A DNA stretch of 64,000 nt from Helichrysum umbraculigerum (lineage: Eukaryota > Streptophyta > Magnoliopsida > Asterales > Asteraceae), in contig CATIUR010000004.1 in assembly GCA_949592205.1 (NCBI GenBank), forward strand, positions 88,338,337 through 88,402,336, in the 5' to 3' direction. The position numbers were made by a program, and so were the translations under genes. The notes under the pieces are model-generated. The model searched no databases and was not told the origin of the DNA. It saw only the letters and a program-made list of their open reading frames with translations. How positions within the stretch are numbered: the stretch's first letter is position 1; each line of letters starts with the position of its first letter. Shown here piece by piece: positions 32,027 to 42,755 of this stretch.

Positions 32027-33431
32027 ATATGTAACACCCCCAAATTTAATGATTTGCGGAAGCTTGATTTGGGTGTTACTAATCAATAACAAAGCACAAA
32101 GATAAATAGCAAACGACTCTATATGCGTCGTTTTAACAAAATATATTGATAATTGAAATGTTTACAACATTTAAAGCTTTACATAGCTCGAGTTAAATAT
32201 AATGAGATTTCAGTACATAAGTACTTATACAAAATATACTAATGCAAGAAAATCTCAATCGTCTGTATGCTGACTCGAGCTAAATCCTGAAGCAGAAACA
32301 TCCTACTGCTGGGTACCTGCGATATATGCTAAAAGGTCAGCTATAAAGCTGGTGAGCTCACAGGTTTGAAATCAAGTAATATCGTATGAACCGCAAGATT
32401 TAAATAATGAATTGCATCCAGCAATTAAATAATGAATTGCATCCAGCAATTAAATAATGAATTGCATCCAGCAATTAAATGATAATCATCGTGTATACAG
32501 CCATGAGCACATAGTTGAGCTTAACTCGAGGGCCGGGTCCCCTATAGAGAATTCCGGGCGAGGTTGCCTCCACGAATGCCTAATCCACATTCGTCTTCCC
32601 AAATATTAGTACGTCCGTTTACCCGGTTAGTGCTTGCTAACCCGGACGAGGAGGGTCAATCCTATATGGTACCATATACTAATATTCACGCTACAACGTA
32701 TTAACAACTATGCTGACGGAGGACTTTAAAATGATTAGTTTCGAAAAACTCATGTAGTATATGAAAAGTTGGTACTTGCGTTCACATGTTAAAAGTTTGA
32801 GCAGTATATCACACCCCTGAGTAAAATAGTAAAAGAGGGGCTATGAGACTCACCTGAGTCTGAATGCGTTTACACAAACGTAAGTTGATTAGCCGAATAT
32901 GAAGTCCAAAGACTTGTAACCTGAGGGTGTCCACGACACGCGATGGTTATAATCATGATTGGGTATCTCAAAAGATCACCCTTGTAGTTGTTACACAACT
33001 ATATATATATGTCCAAATTACTACGATTTGGTTGATTTGTTAAGTGTTTGAAAACATGTACGGCCCGTTGGTGATTAATTGTAATAATAGTCTTGATGTT
33101 ATCACATTGATTTTGAAGCGTTACACTTAGAAACACAAATTCCATTATGTTTGAAAAGTTGTGTCGTATAATTGTTTTGAAGTTGTACAAGTTTGACACT
33201 TGGTGAAATATGTGTTTACGGAATCTAAGTACGGGGGTCCGGGGGCAGCGCCCCTGGCTGGGGTCGAGCTGCCAGGTCAGCTTGGAAAATTTCTATTTCT
33301 ACTATATTGCTTTAAGGAAAAACGCATCTGGACTTGAATTTGGGTGAAATCAAGTGATAAAATTTTGGTCTCGACACTTAGTAAAAAGTTGTAAATATTC
33401 TGTTTTATGCGTCACTTATAGCGACACTCAT

Positions 33432-35498
33432 TGTAACATCCTCAAAATTGGCCTAGTTGAAATACGGTAATTTTTCCTTAATTTAATTGTTATTTAAATT
33501 GTATTTTTAAATACTTGGTGTATTTCGATAGTTAAAATTAATGGGTCAATTGGTCAATTGGCTTATTGTGATAAATGAATTATTACATGTTTTAAATTAT
33601 CGAAGATGACGGTAAAATAAAAGTATTTTGGATTACGGGTATTTTTAGGTTCCAGACAATAGATTTAGGACGGGTATAATTTTAACTAAAATGGAGCTGA
33701 GTCATAAAGATCAGTCGACACTTGTTTCATCATTTTGACATAACACCAAATTGTTCCTGACTTGTGTTTTGCTCTCAAGAACACATTTTCTCAAATCAAA
33801 TACACCATCTGATTTCATCAAATTAAGGCTGTGATTGTGATTACATTGTGTTCTTCATCTCCTTCATCTAGCTATCATCTCCATTGTAAGTGAATTTACA
33901 CCATTTTCATGTAAATGCTTGAATTATTAAGTTTGGTAAATTGATGATAGAATGGAGTTAAATTCGTGTTTAAAATGTGTTATATAATTATGGTAAACTG
34001 ATTACATAGTTGCATTTCAGATTGTTGCAATCAATTTGTTGAAATATGAATTTGAGCTAAAATCTTAAATATCTTGAAAATTGATGCATGTATGAATTGA
34101 AGTGTTTGATGATGTTAGTTGTTGTTGCAATATGTTTATACATGTTAGTATAGGTCACTTATGTGTTAAATTCGTGTATTGTAGCTGAAACTTGATGATT
34201 TGCAATTTTGGTTCGAGCTGAAACTAGTTGCAGGTCTGAACCATTGCTGCAAAACATAGGAACGCGATCCCGAAACCCTTGCCCGGATCGCGTTGCTATG
34301 TGTATTTTGATCCCAAGATGATTTTGTACGTATGAACGCGATCCAGTCCCTATCATACGGATCGCGTTAGCTAGTGTTAATTTGGATCAACGGATTTTGT
34401 TCCTTGGAACGCGATCCAGCTCCTTGTCCCGGATCGCGTTTGCAAGTGTATTTTGGCAACAGAATATTTTGGTGTTAAGGAACGCGATCCAGCCACACCT
34501 TATCCGGATCGCGTTTGTCAGTTTTACTTTGACGAATTTGACAACTTGTGACTTGTGTGCTTATGTTATTTAACGAGTATTGAAAGTATAGTATGAGCAT
34601 TATACGACATTAATTATGTGAATGTTATATTATAAATTCTAAACATTAGAGGCTAACTCGGGTTTTGATCGTGTTCTCAGATAACCAGAAGACTCAATAA
34701 GATAAGATCTTTGAGTGGAGACTACAGTCGACAAGGGTGAGTGGATCTTGGACTGTCAGTCTAATTTGGTTGTAACAATATGGTTACAACGGGTAAATGT
34801 GAATTTACTGTTTTCATTGTTAAGTTAATAGTTTGCCATGATGGTTATATTTAACTTAATTGTTGGTGTCCTTGATTGCCATGATGGTTGTGGACTATAT
34901 GAATGTCGGGGGTCAACGTGTGTTGGGTTTGAGTACTATTACTGTGGACATCATAAGTGCTTTGTACATGTGTTGTTCACTGAGATTATGTTGTAAGTAG
35001 TAATAGTACCAAGCTATCGGTTTAGCCACTGATTTGGCCTTCAGTTGGTTTTAAGTGTTACTTGGGGAACCACCGCGGCATGAGGGTACTCCAAGGACCA
35101 CCGATCCTTCATGATTAACTGTTGCTATGCTTTGCTGTATTCATTTGTTAAGCTAAGTTAGGTGATAGTTTGAGATTTATTCACTTAGCTTCGTGCTAAC
35201 CCCTCATTACTTCTTGCAGGTTTACTTTGGTATGTGGGTGGGCAAGAAGTACTATAGGAATGGAATGTTTGACAGGCTCACTCTGTTTTGTTAACTATGT
35301 TAAAGTTATGACATATGTTTTGGATTTCTATAACACTAAACTTATTGTGTAATGTCTAGGATAATCTAGTTTAAAGACTGTATGTATTTGGATTGCCATT
35401 TTGAAATGTAAATATGCAATCCAATGTCTTGTATCTAAACTTGCGCTTCCCTTATAAAAAAAAAAAAATATCCTTGTATTTTCGAGTAGGGTGTTATA
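33432..35498 (+). mobile_element. 5' LTR of the nested element
   Basis: 2067 bp from TGTAACATCC to GGGTGTTATA. The right end is TA rather than the usual CA in both LTRs, and the target duplication fits this end. It includes a four-unit inverted-repeat array (34261-34515) and an A-run at about 35457-35468. Confidence 0.93.
34261..34515 (+). repeat. Four hairpin units AACGCGATCC/GGATCGCGTT in the 5' LTR
   Basis: Each unit has a perfect 10-bp stem, AACGCGATCC and GGATCGCGTT, with a 13-15 base loop: 34261-34294, 34335-34368, 34408-34440 and 34481-34515. The loops differ from one another while the stems are invariant, and the spacers of about 40 bases share TGTATTTTGG/TGTTAATTTGG-type phrases. 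The 3' LTR has the same array at 41176-41430, with one stem mutation (G to T at 41353). Confidence 0.93.
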
Positions 35499-35501
35499 AA
35501 T

Positions 35502-35513
35502 TGGTATCAGAGC
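35502..35513 (+). promoter_or_regulatory. Primer-binding site (tRNA-iMet) of the nested element
   Basis: TGGTATCAGAGC starts three bases after the LTR end. It is complementary to the 3' end of initiator Met-tRNA. Confidence 0.85.
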
Positions 35514-35657
35514 AATGGTTTGGGTGAATTGAACATGGGTTAATTGTTCAATCCCAAATCTAATTGTGTTAGTCAAACATTCCTGGGAAGGGGATCGAGC
35601 TAGTGAATATGATTTGGTTAGTATTGCTAAGTACTAACAATTAACGGGTTATGAGAT

Positions 35658-38600
35658 GTGTTGATGATACAGGATATGGCAGAAAATAACGCTCCGACCA
35701 GTACCCCGATCAATGCTTCTGGAGTGAGAGACTCTCCTCCTGAAATTCAATCTCAAAGTCAAGGTCAGCCTAGTACTACACTCCCTGCAAATGAATTGAG
35801 CCGTGATGAGTACACCTTGTATTTAGAGGATGAATTAAACAAATATAAGGAATTATATGAGCAACAAGCTAGAACATCCAGGCAGATTCCTGCTGTTAGT
35901 ACGATTACACCTCCGTTAGTGACATCACAGTTTTCTATGCCACCGCCTATTTACTACCAGACATCAGCTCCTTTTTCTTCTTCAGGACCTTCAGGATTTC
36001 AGTTTCCGGTATTTCCTCCTCCATCTCAACAAAAATTATGTTCATTCAAGACCTTTAAATCTAGTGGACCTTCAGATTTCTTTGGGAGTACAAATCCTTC
36101 TGTGACCATGGATTGGTTAAGAGATGTCGAAAGGAAATTTGAGGTTTGTCGATGTGAGGATGAGATCAAGGTAACTTATGCAGTGCAACTTTTAAAGGGT
36201 CCGGCAATGGGATGGTGGGATTCTATCACCTCTCATTTAACACCTCAGCAAAAAGCTTCCATTACATGGTCTGATTTCCATAATGAGGTTTGTAAGAAAT
36301 ATTGCTCCGGGTATGACATGACTCGCATTAGGCGTGAATTCTTGGATATGCAATTGACTGATAGTATGACTATGGAGGACCTTATCTCCCAGTTTACCGA
36401 TAAATTGAGATTTGTACATCAATGGGTACCGGATGAAAGGACAAAGATTGACCATTTTGTTGGAATGTTACCCCATAATTATCGGACTACTGTGAGACTT
36501 GCAGGTGATCTTAACCAAGCTTTTGATTTGGCTCGTTCTGTAGACGGTGATATTCGAGCTCATGGTTTAGAGATTAAAGACAAGTCCCCAATGAAACCCA
36601 AAGGTGAATCTACGTCAGGTCAGGGGAAGAAGAAATGGCAAGGTAATAATAATAACCGAAAACCGAATGTGATTGGTGGCTCAGTGGATAGATCAAATTG
36701 GTGCCAGAATTGCAAGTCTAGGCACACGGGACATTGTACACCTCAGACTGCTAGGTGTATTAAGTGTGGTCAGTTCGGTCATGACATCAAGGATTGTCCT
36801 TTTCCTAAGCCAGTGTGTTGGAATTGCCGAAAGGAAGGACATCGTTCGAGTGCATGTCCTGAGGATAGGAAGCAAAAATCGGGAACGGTCGGAGGGTCAT
36901 CATCATCTGCTGGCCAGAAAAGAAAGAATCCTCCAGTTCCAATGGGTCGGGCTTTTCGAATGACCGTGGATGAAGCTGTGGTAGCTGAGGACGTCATAAC
37001 TGGTACTTTTCTTATTAATTCAGTACCGGCATGCGCCTTATTTGATTCAGGGGCAAATTGTTCCTTTATGTCCTTGGTATTCTGTGATAGACTTAGATTG
37101 ACGCCTACATGTATTTCACAACCAATTGAAGTTGAGGTAGCGGATGGAAAATTAGTTTCGGTTACCACATCGGTGACTGGAGCTAGTATTTCGATTGAGG
37201 GTCATAGTTTCCCTGTTTCTTTTCTATTGATGCCTATTCATGGGTTTGATGTTGTGTTAGGCATGGATTGGTTGAGTCGTAATAAAGCCAATATAGATTG
37301 TCATAAGAAGCTAATAAAAATTCCAATTTCAGACGAGTCATATGTCGTGGCTCGGGGGGAAAGGGAGAGGGGTAGTATACCTTTGATCTCTATGATGAAA
37401 GCTAGAAAATCTCTAGCTAAAGGGTGTGATTCTTATTTAGCCTATGTTGTCGATGCTAAGCTAGAAAAGAAAGCCATTAGTAATGTCCGAGTTGTTTCTG
37501 AGTATTCGGATGTTTTCCCTGATGAATTGCCTGGTTTACCTCCGGTTAGAGAAGTAGAATACAAAATTGAGTTAATTCCTGGTTCTACTCCGGTAGCTAA
37601 GGCACCTTATAGATTAGCTCCCTCCGAAATCCGTGAAATGATGAACCAAATTCAGGAATTATTAGATAAGGGTTTTGTTAGACCCAGTTCTTCTCCTTGG
37701 GGTGCTCCTGTGTTATTCGTTAAAAAGAAAGATGGCACTTTCCGTATGTGTATTGATTATAGAGAATTGAATAAGAGGACCGTAAAGAATAAGTATCCTT
37801 TGCCCCGAATAGATGAGTTGTTTGATCAATTGCAAGGATCTTCATTTTTCTCTAAGATAGACTTGAGATCGGGTTATCACCAAGTCCGGGTTTGTGGGGA
37901 GGATATCCCTAAAACAGCTTTTCGCACTCGCTATGGTCATTATGAATTCCTTGTTATGCCTTTTGGGTTGACTAACGCTCCAGCAATTTTCATGGATTTG
38001 ATGAACAGGGTTTGTAGACCTTTTCTCGATAAATTTGTCATTGTATTCATTGATGATATTTTAGTCTATTCTAAATCTGAATCTGATCACGAAGTACATT
38101 TGCGTTTAGTTCTTGACACCTTGAGAAAGGAGAAATTGTATGCTAAGTTTTCAAAATGTGAATTTTGGCTTCGTGAAGTTCAGTTTTTGGGGCACATCAT
38201 TTGTGAAGATGGGGTTAAAGTGGATCCATCTAAAATTGAGGCTGTCATGAATTGGCAATCGCCTAAATCTCCGTCAGAGATCAAGAGTTTTCTGGGTTTG
38301 GCAGGTTATTACAGAAAATTTATTAAAGATTTCTCCAAGATTGCAGGTTCTTTGACTAAATTAACTCGTAAGGATGTGAAATTTCTGTGGGGTGATCAAC
38401 AGGAATCGGCTTTTCAGACTTTGAAACAATTGTTGTGTCAGGCTCCTGTTTTAGCTTTACCTGACGGATCCGAGGATTTTATTGTATATTGTGATGCTTC
38501 ACATGCGGGTTTAGGTTGTGTTTTAATGCAACGAGACCGTGTTATTGCCTATGCTTCCCGTCAACTGAAACCTCATGAGATTAACTATCCTACCCATGAC

Positions 38601-40334
38601 TTGGAACTTGCAGCTGTGGTTTTTGCCTTAAAGATTTGGAGACATTACCTGTATGGAACCAAATGCGTTATTTGTACGGACCACAAGAGCCTTCAGTATA
38701 TGTTTACTCAAAAAGAACTTAACATGAGGCAAAGACGATGGTTAGAGTTGATTAAAGATTATGATTGCGAGATTCGATACCATCCGGGTAAGGCAAATGT
38801 GGTGGCGGATGCGCTTAGCCGTAAGGGTAAATCTGAAAGGGTTTATTTAATGCGTTTGGAAATCTCTTCAGACTTGATTGACAAATTGAAATTGGCTCAG
38901 ATGGAGGCTCTATTGGATCATAACTTGAAATCAGAAATCATGCTTAAAAGGAAAGATTTATTGGTAGAAGATTCTCGTGGATTAAAAACATTTCAGTCTC
39001 GTGTTTGGGTCCCATTGTTTGGTGGACTTCGAGATGTGATCTTGTTGGAAGCTCACAAGTCTAGATTGTCGGTTCATCCCGGAAGCACCAAAATGTATCA
39101 TGATTTAAAACCATTGTATTGGTGGCCTACTTTGAAGTTGGATGTCGCTCGAATTGTTGAATCTTGCCATATTTGCTCTCAAGTAAAGACCGAGCATCAA
39201 AAACCTTATGGAGCTTTGAAGCAACTAGAGATTCCCGAGTGGAAATGGGAACATATTACCATGGATTTCGTGACCAAATTACCCCGAACTGTTAAGGGTA
39301 ATGATATGATTTGGGTAATTGTTGATAGATTGACCAAGAGTGCTCATTTTCTTGCCACTTGTGAGACGGCATCATTAAGTAAATTGGCGCAATTGTACAT
39401 TAATGAAGTGGTTATTAGACATGGGATTCCGTTGTCGATTGTTTCAGACAGAGATTCTCGATTTGTATCGGGTTTTTGGCAGAATTTACAGCGTGAATTG
39501 GGTTCTAGGGTCAACTTGAGTACGGCTTATCATCCTCAGACGGATGGTCAGTCGGAACGTACCATTCAAACTTTGGAGGACATGTTGCGGGCATGTGTAC
39601 TAGAATTTGGTGGGTCGTGGGATTCCCATTTACCATTAGTTGAGTTTGCCTATAATAACTCTTTCCATTCTAGTATAGGCATGCCACCCTATGAAATGTT
39701 GTATGGTCGTAGGTGTAGAACGCCCACTTGTTGGTTAGAGGCGGGTGAAAAGCAGTTTGCGGGTCCTGACATAGTTCAAATTACAGCCGATAAGGTAGCT
39801 ATTGCCCGAGATAGATTGAAAGCTGCCCGTGATAGGCAGAAACAGTATGCTGACCCACGTTATCGACCAGTTTCGTTTGTAGAAGGTGAGTTAGTTTACT
39901 TGAAGGTTTCACCTTGGAAGGGTGTTATCAGGTTTGGGAAACGGGGTAAACTAGCTCCTAGATACATTGGACCGTTTAAAATTCGACATGTTGTCAATGA
40001 TCAAACGGTGTCGTTAGATCTTCCTCCGGAATTGTCTGGTATTCATGATACTTTCAATGTGTGCTATTTAAGAAAATGCAATGTGGAGGACCAATCCCAA
40101 GTTCTTCCATTGCAAGATTTGCGTGTTGACCTAAGTCAAAGACTTGTAGAAGAACCCGTAGAACTTGTTGACCGTAAGGTGACTAAACTTCGAAAGAAGG
40201 AGATCCCTATGGTATTGGTTAAGTGGAATCATAGTTTGGGTCCAAATTTATCTTGGGAGACCGAGTCTAGCATGAAGACGCGTTATCCCAATCTTTTTGA
40301 GCGTGGCGAGATTTCGGGGACGAAATCTTCTTAA
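35658..40334 (+). CDS. Gag-Pol polyprotein of the nested Tekay-like element (intact)
   Basis: 1558 aa in one frame; the start could also be the Met at residue 7 (MAENN). The N-terminus is Ser/Pro/Gln-rich, Gag spans about 130-295, and zinc knuckles about 348-400 (CQNCKSRHTGHC, CIKCGQFGHDIKDC, CWNCRKEGHRSSAC). Protease DSGAN is near 465, reverse transcriptase has FIDD near 797, RNase H runs from about 940 to 1043, and integrase has its HHCC site at about 1137-1178 and D, D, E near 1201, 1263 and 1295. A chromodomain-like C-terminus (about 1497-1548) follows. The ORF is open throughout, so together with near-identical LTRs the element looks potentially active. It is clearly related to, but different from, the polyprotein of the surrounding dimer (Gag and zinc-knuckle spacing differ) and lacks the 163-aa upstream ORF. 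Confidence 0.95.
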   Translation: MLMIQDMAENNAPTSTPINASGVRDSPPEIQSQSQGQPSTTLPANELSRDEYTLYLEDELNKYKELYEQQARTSRQIPAVSTITPPLVTSQFSMPPPIYYQTSAPFSSSGPSGFQFPVFPPPSQQKLCSFKTFKSSGPSDFFGSTNPSVTMDWLRDVERKFEVCRCEDEIKVTYAVQLLKGPAMGWWDSITSHLTPQQKASITWSDFHNEVCKKYCSGYDMTRIRREFLDMQLTDSMTMEDLISQFTDKLRFVHQWVPDERTKIDHFVGMLPHNYRTTVRLAGDLNQAFDLARSVDGDIRAHGLEIKDKSPMKPKGESTSGQGKKKWQGNNNNRKPNVIGGSVDRSNWCQNCKSRHTGHCTPQTARCIKCGQFGHDIKDCPFPKPVCWNCRKEGHRSSACPEDRKQKSGTVGGSSSSAGQKRKNPPVPMGRAFRMTVDEAVVAEDVITGTFLINSVPACALFDSGANCSFMSLVFCDRLRLTPTCISQPIEVEVADGKLVSVTTSVTGASISIEGHSFPVSFLLMPIHGFDVVLGMDWLSRNKANIDCHKKLIKIPISDESYVVARGERERGSIPLISMMKARKSLAKGCDSYLAYVVDAKLEKKAISNVRVVSEYSDVFPDELPGLPPVREVEYKIELIPGSTPVAKAPYRLAPSEIREMMNQIQELLDKGFVRPSSSPWGAPVLFVKKKDGTFRMCIDYRELNKRTVKNKYPLPRIDELFDQLQGSSFFSKIDLRSGYHQVRVCGEDIPKTAFRTRYGHYEFLVMPFGLTNAPAIFMDLMNRVCRPFLDKFVIVFIDDILVYSKSESDHEVHLRLVLDTLRKEKLYAKFSKCEFWLREVQFLGHIICEDGVKVDPSKIEAVMNWQSPKSPSEIKSFLGLAGYYRKFIKDFSKIAGSLTKLTRKDVKFLWGDQQESAFQTLKQLLCQAPVLALPDGSEDFIVYCDASHAGLGCVLMQRDRVIAYASRQLKPHEINYPTHDLELAAVVFALKIWRHYLYGTKCVICTDHKSLQYMFTQKELNMRQRRWLELIKDYDCEIRYHPGKANVVADALSRKGKSERVYLMRLEISSDLIDKLKLAQMEALLDHNLKSEIMLKRKDLLVEDSRGLKTFQSRVWVPLFGGLRDVILLEAHKSRLSVHPGSTKMYHDLKPLYWWPTLKLDVARIVESCHICSQVKTEHQKPYGALKQLEIPEWKWEHITMDFVTKLPRTVKGNDMIWVIVDRLTKSAHFLATCETASLSKLAQLYINEVVIRHGIPLSIVSDRDSRFVSGFWQNLQRELGSRVNLSTAYHPQTDGQSERTIQTLEDMLRACVLEFGGSWDSHLPLVEFAYNNSFHSSIGMPPYEMLYGRRCRTPTCWLEAGEKQFAGPDIVQITADKVAIARDRLKAARDRQKQYADPRYRPVSFVEGELVYLKVSPWKGVIRFGKRGKLAPRYIGPFKIRHVVNDQTVSLDLPPELSGIHDTFNVCYLRKCNVEDQSQVLPLQDLRVDLSQRLVEEPVELVDRKVTKLRKKEIPMVLVKWNHSLGPNLSWETESSMKTRYPNLFERGEISGTKSS

Positions 40335-40346
40335 GGAGGGAAGATT
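40332..40346 (+). promoter_or_regulatory. Polypurine tract of the nested element
   Basis: TAAGGAGGGAAGATT overlaps the Gag-Pol stop and abuts the 3' LTR start TGTAACATCC at 40347. Confidence 0.8.
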
Positions 40347-42413
40347 TGTAACATCCTCAAAATTGGCCTAGTTGAAATACGGTAATTTTTCCTTAATTTA
40401 ATTGTTATTTAAATTGTATTTTTAAATACTTGGTGTATTTCGATAGTTAAAATTAATGGGTCAATTGGTCAATTGGCTTATTGTGATAAATGAATTATTA
40501 CATGTTTTAAATTATCGAAGATGACGGTAAAATAAAAGTATTTTGGATTACGGGTATTTTTAGGTTCCAGACAATAGATTTAGGACGGGTATAATTTTAA
40601 CTAAAATGGAGCTGAGTCATAAAGATCAGTCGACACTTGTTTCATCATTTTGACATAACACCAAATTGTTCCTGACTTGTGTTTTGCTCTCAAGAACACA
40701 TTTTCTCAAATCAAATACACCATCTGATTTCATCAAATTAAGGCTGTGATTGTGATTACATTGTGTTCTTCATCTCCTTCATCTAGCTATCATCTCCATT
40801 GTAAGTGAATTTACACCATTTTCATGTAAATGCTTGAATTATTAAGTTTGGTAAATTGATGATAGAATGGAGTTAAATTCGTGTTTAAAATGTGTTATAT
40901 AATTATGGTAAACTGATTACATAGTTGCATTTCAGATTGTTGCAATCAATTTGTTGAAATATGAATTTGAGCTAAAATCTTAAATATCTTGAAAATTGAT
41001 GCATGTATGAATTGAAGTGTTTGATGATGTTAGTTGTTGTTGCAATATGTTTATACATGTTAGTATAGGTCACTTATGTGTTAAATTCGTGTATTGTAGC
41101 TGAAACTTGATGATTTGCAATTTTGGTTCGAGCTGAAACTAGTTGCAGGTCTGAACCATTGCTGCAAAACATAGGAACGCGATCCCGAAACCCTTGCCCG
41201 GATCGCGTTGCTATGTGTATTTTGATCCCAAGATGATTTTGTACGTATGAACGCGATCCAGTCCCTATCATACGGATCGCGTTAGCTAGTGTTAATTTGG
41301 ATCAACGGATTTTGTTCCTTGGAACGCGATCCAGCTCCTTGTCCCGGATCGCTTTTGCAAGTGTATTTTGGCAACAGAATATTTTGGTGTTAAGGAACGC
41401 GATCCAGCCACACCTTATCCGGATCGCGTTTGTCAGTTTTACTTTGACGAATTTGACAACTTGTGACTTGTGTGCTTATGTTATTTAACGAGTATTGAAA
41501 GTATAGTATGAGCATTATACGACATTAATTATGTGAATGTTATATTATAAATTCTAAACATTAGAGGCTAACTCGGGTTTTGATCGTGTTCTCAGATAAC
41601 CAGAAGATTCAATAAGATAAGATCTTTGAGTGGAGACTACAGTCGACAAGGGTGAGTGGATCTTGGACTGTCAGTCTAATTTGGTTGTAACAATATGGTT
41701 ACAACGGGTAAATGTGAATTTACTGTTTTCATTGTTAAGTTAATAGTTTGCCATGATGGTTATATTTAACTTAATTGTTGGTGTCCTTGATTGCCATGAT
41801 GGTTGTGGACTATATGAATGTCGGGGGTCAACGTGTGTTGGGTTTGAGTACTATTACTGTGGACATCATAAGTGCTTTGTACATGTGTTGTTCACTGAGA
41901 TTATGTTGTAAGTAGTAATAGTACCAAGCTATCGGTTTAGCCACTGATTTGGCCTTCAGTTGGTTTTAAGTGTTACTTGGGGAACCACCGCGGCATGAGG
42001 GTACTCCAAGGACCACCGATCCTTCATGATTAACTGTTGCTATGCTTTGCTGTATTCATTTGTTAAGCTAAGTTAGGTGATAGTTTGAGATTTATTCACT
42101 TAGCTTCGTGCTAACCCCTCATTACTTCTTGCAGGTTTACTTTGGTATGTGGGTGGGCAAGAAGTACTATAGGAATGGAATGTTTGACAGGCTCACTCTG
42201 TTTTGTTAACTATGTTAAAGTTATGACATATGTTTTGGATTTCTATAACACTAAACTTATTGTGTAATGTCTAGGATAATCTAGTTTAAAGACTGTATGT
42301 ATTTGGATTGCCATTTTGAAATGTAAATATGCAATCCAATGTCTTGTATCTAAACTTGCGCTTCCCTTATAAAAAAAAAAAAATATCCTTGTATTTTCGA
42401 GTAGGGTGTTATA
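40347..42413 (+). mobile_element. 3' LTR of the nested element
   Basis: 2067 bp, same limits as the 5' LTR. Differences I can find by eye: G to T at 41353, in the third hairpin stem, and C to T near 41609 (GAAGACTC versus GAAGATTC). Confidence 0.93.
41176..41430 (+). repeat. Hairpin array in the 3' LTR of the nested element
   Basis: Copy of the four-unit AACGCGATCC/GGATCGCGTT array, 6915 bp to the right of the first. Units 1, 2 and 4 keep perfect stems; unit 3 has one mismatch. Confidence 0.9.
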
Positions 42414-42426
42414 CTCATGGGTTTAG

Positions 42427-42755
42427 GCGACACTTAGGAAGTGTCGCATGAAATGACTGATTCTGAATAATAGCGTCACTTGTGCAAGTGACGCATAGAG
42501 TGCGACACTTGAGGAAGTGTCGGTTGTAAGTGTCGGTATAAAGGTCATGAGTCACTAAGGTGAGTGACTGGTGAAATCAGGTTTGATGGTAGGCGTCACT
42601 TAGGCAAGTGACGCTATAAGTGTCGGTCATTAGTGACGGGTATTGAAAATGCGTCACTTAGGTAGTGACGGAAAAAGAGGGTTTTATGCGGCACTTAGGC
42701 AAGTGACGCAAAATTTGGGCTTTTAGCGACACTCAATGCGTCACTTAAGTGACGC
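42427..42755. repeat. Inverted-repeat array of the middle LTR
   Basis: Same array as 25217-25545, now 14 bp to the right of the nested element's insertion site. Confidence 0.85.

Larger units (their letters stand above)
33432..42413 (+). mobile_element. Complete young Tekay-like retrotransposon nested in the middle LTR
   Basis: 8982 bp bounded by the 5-bp target duplication CTCAT (33427-33431 and 42414-42418). The two 2067-bp LTRs differ at only about two positions by eye, one open 1558-aa Gag-Pol ORF is present, and the primer-binding site and polypurine tract are intact. It is in opposite orientation to the host dimer. With both copies of the host LTR for comparison, the empty site is directly visible (GCGACACTCATGGG at 25201 and 50632). 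Confidence 0.95.
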
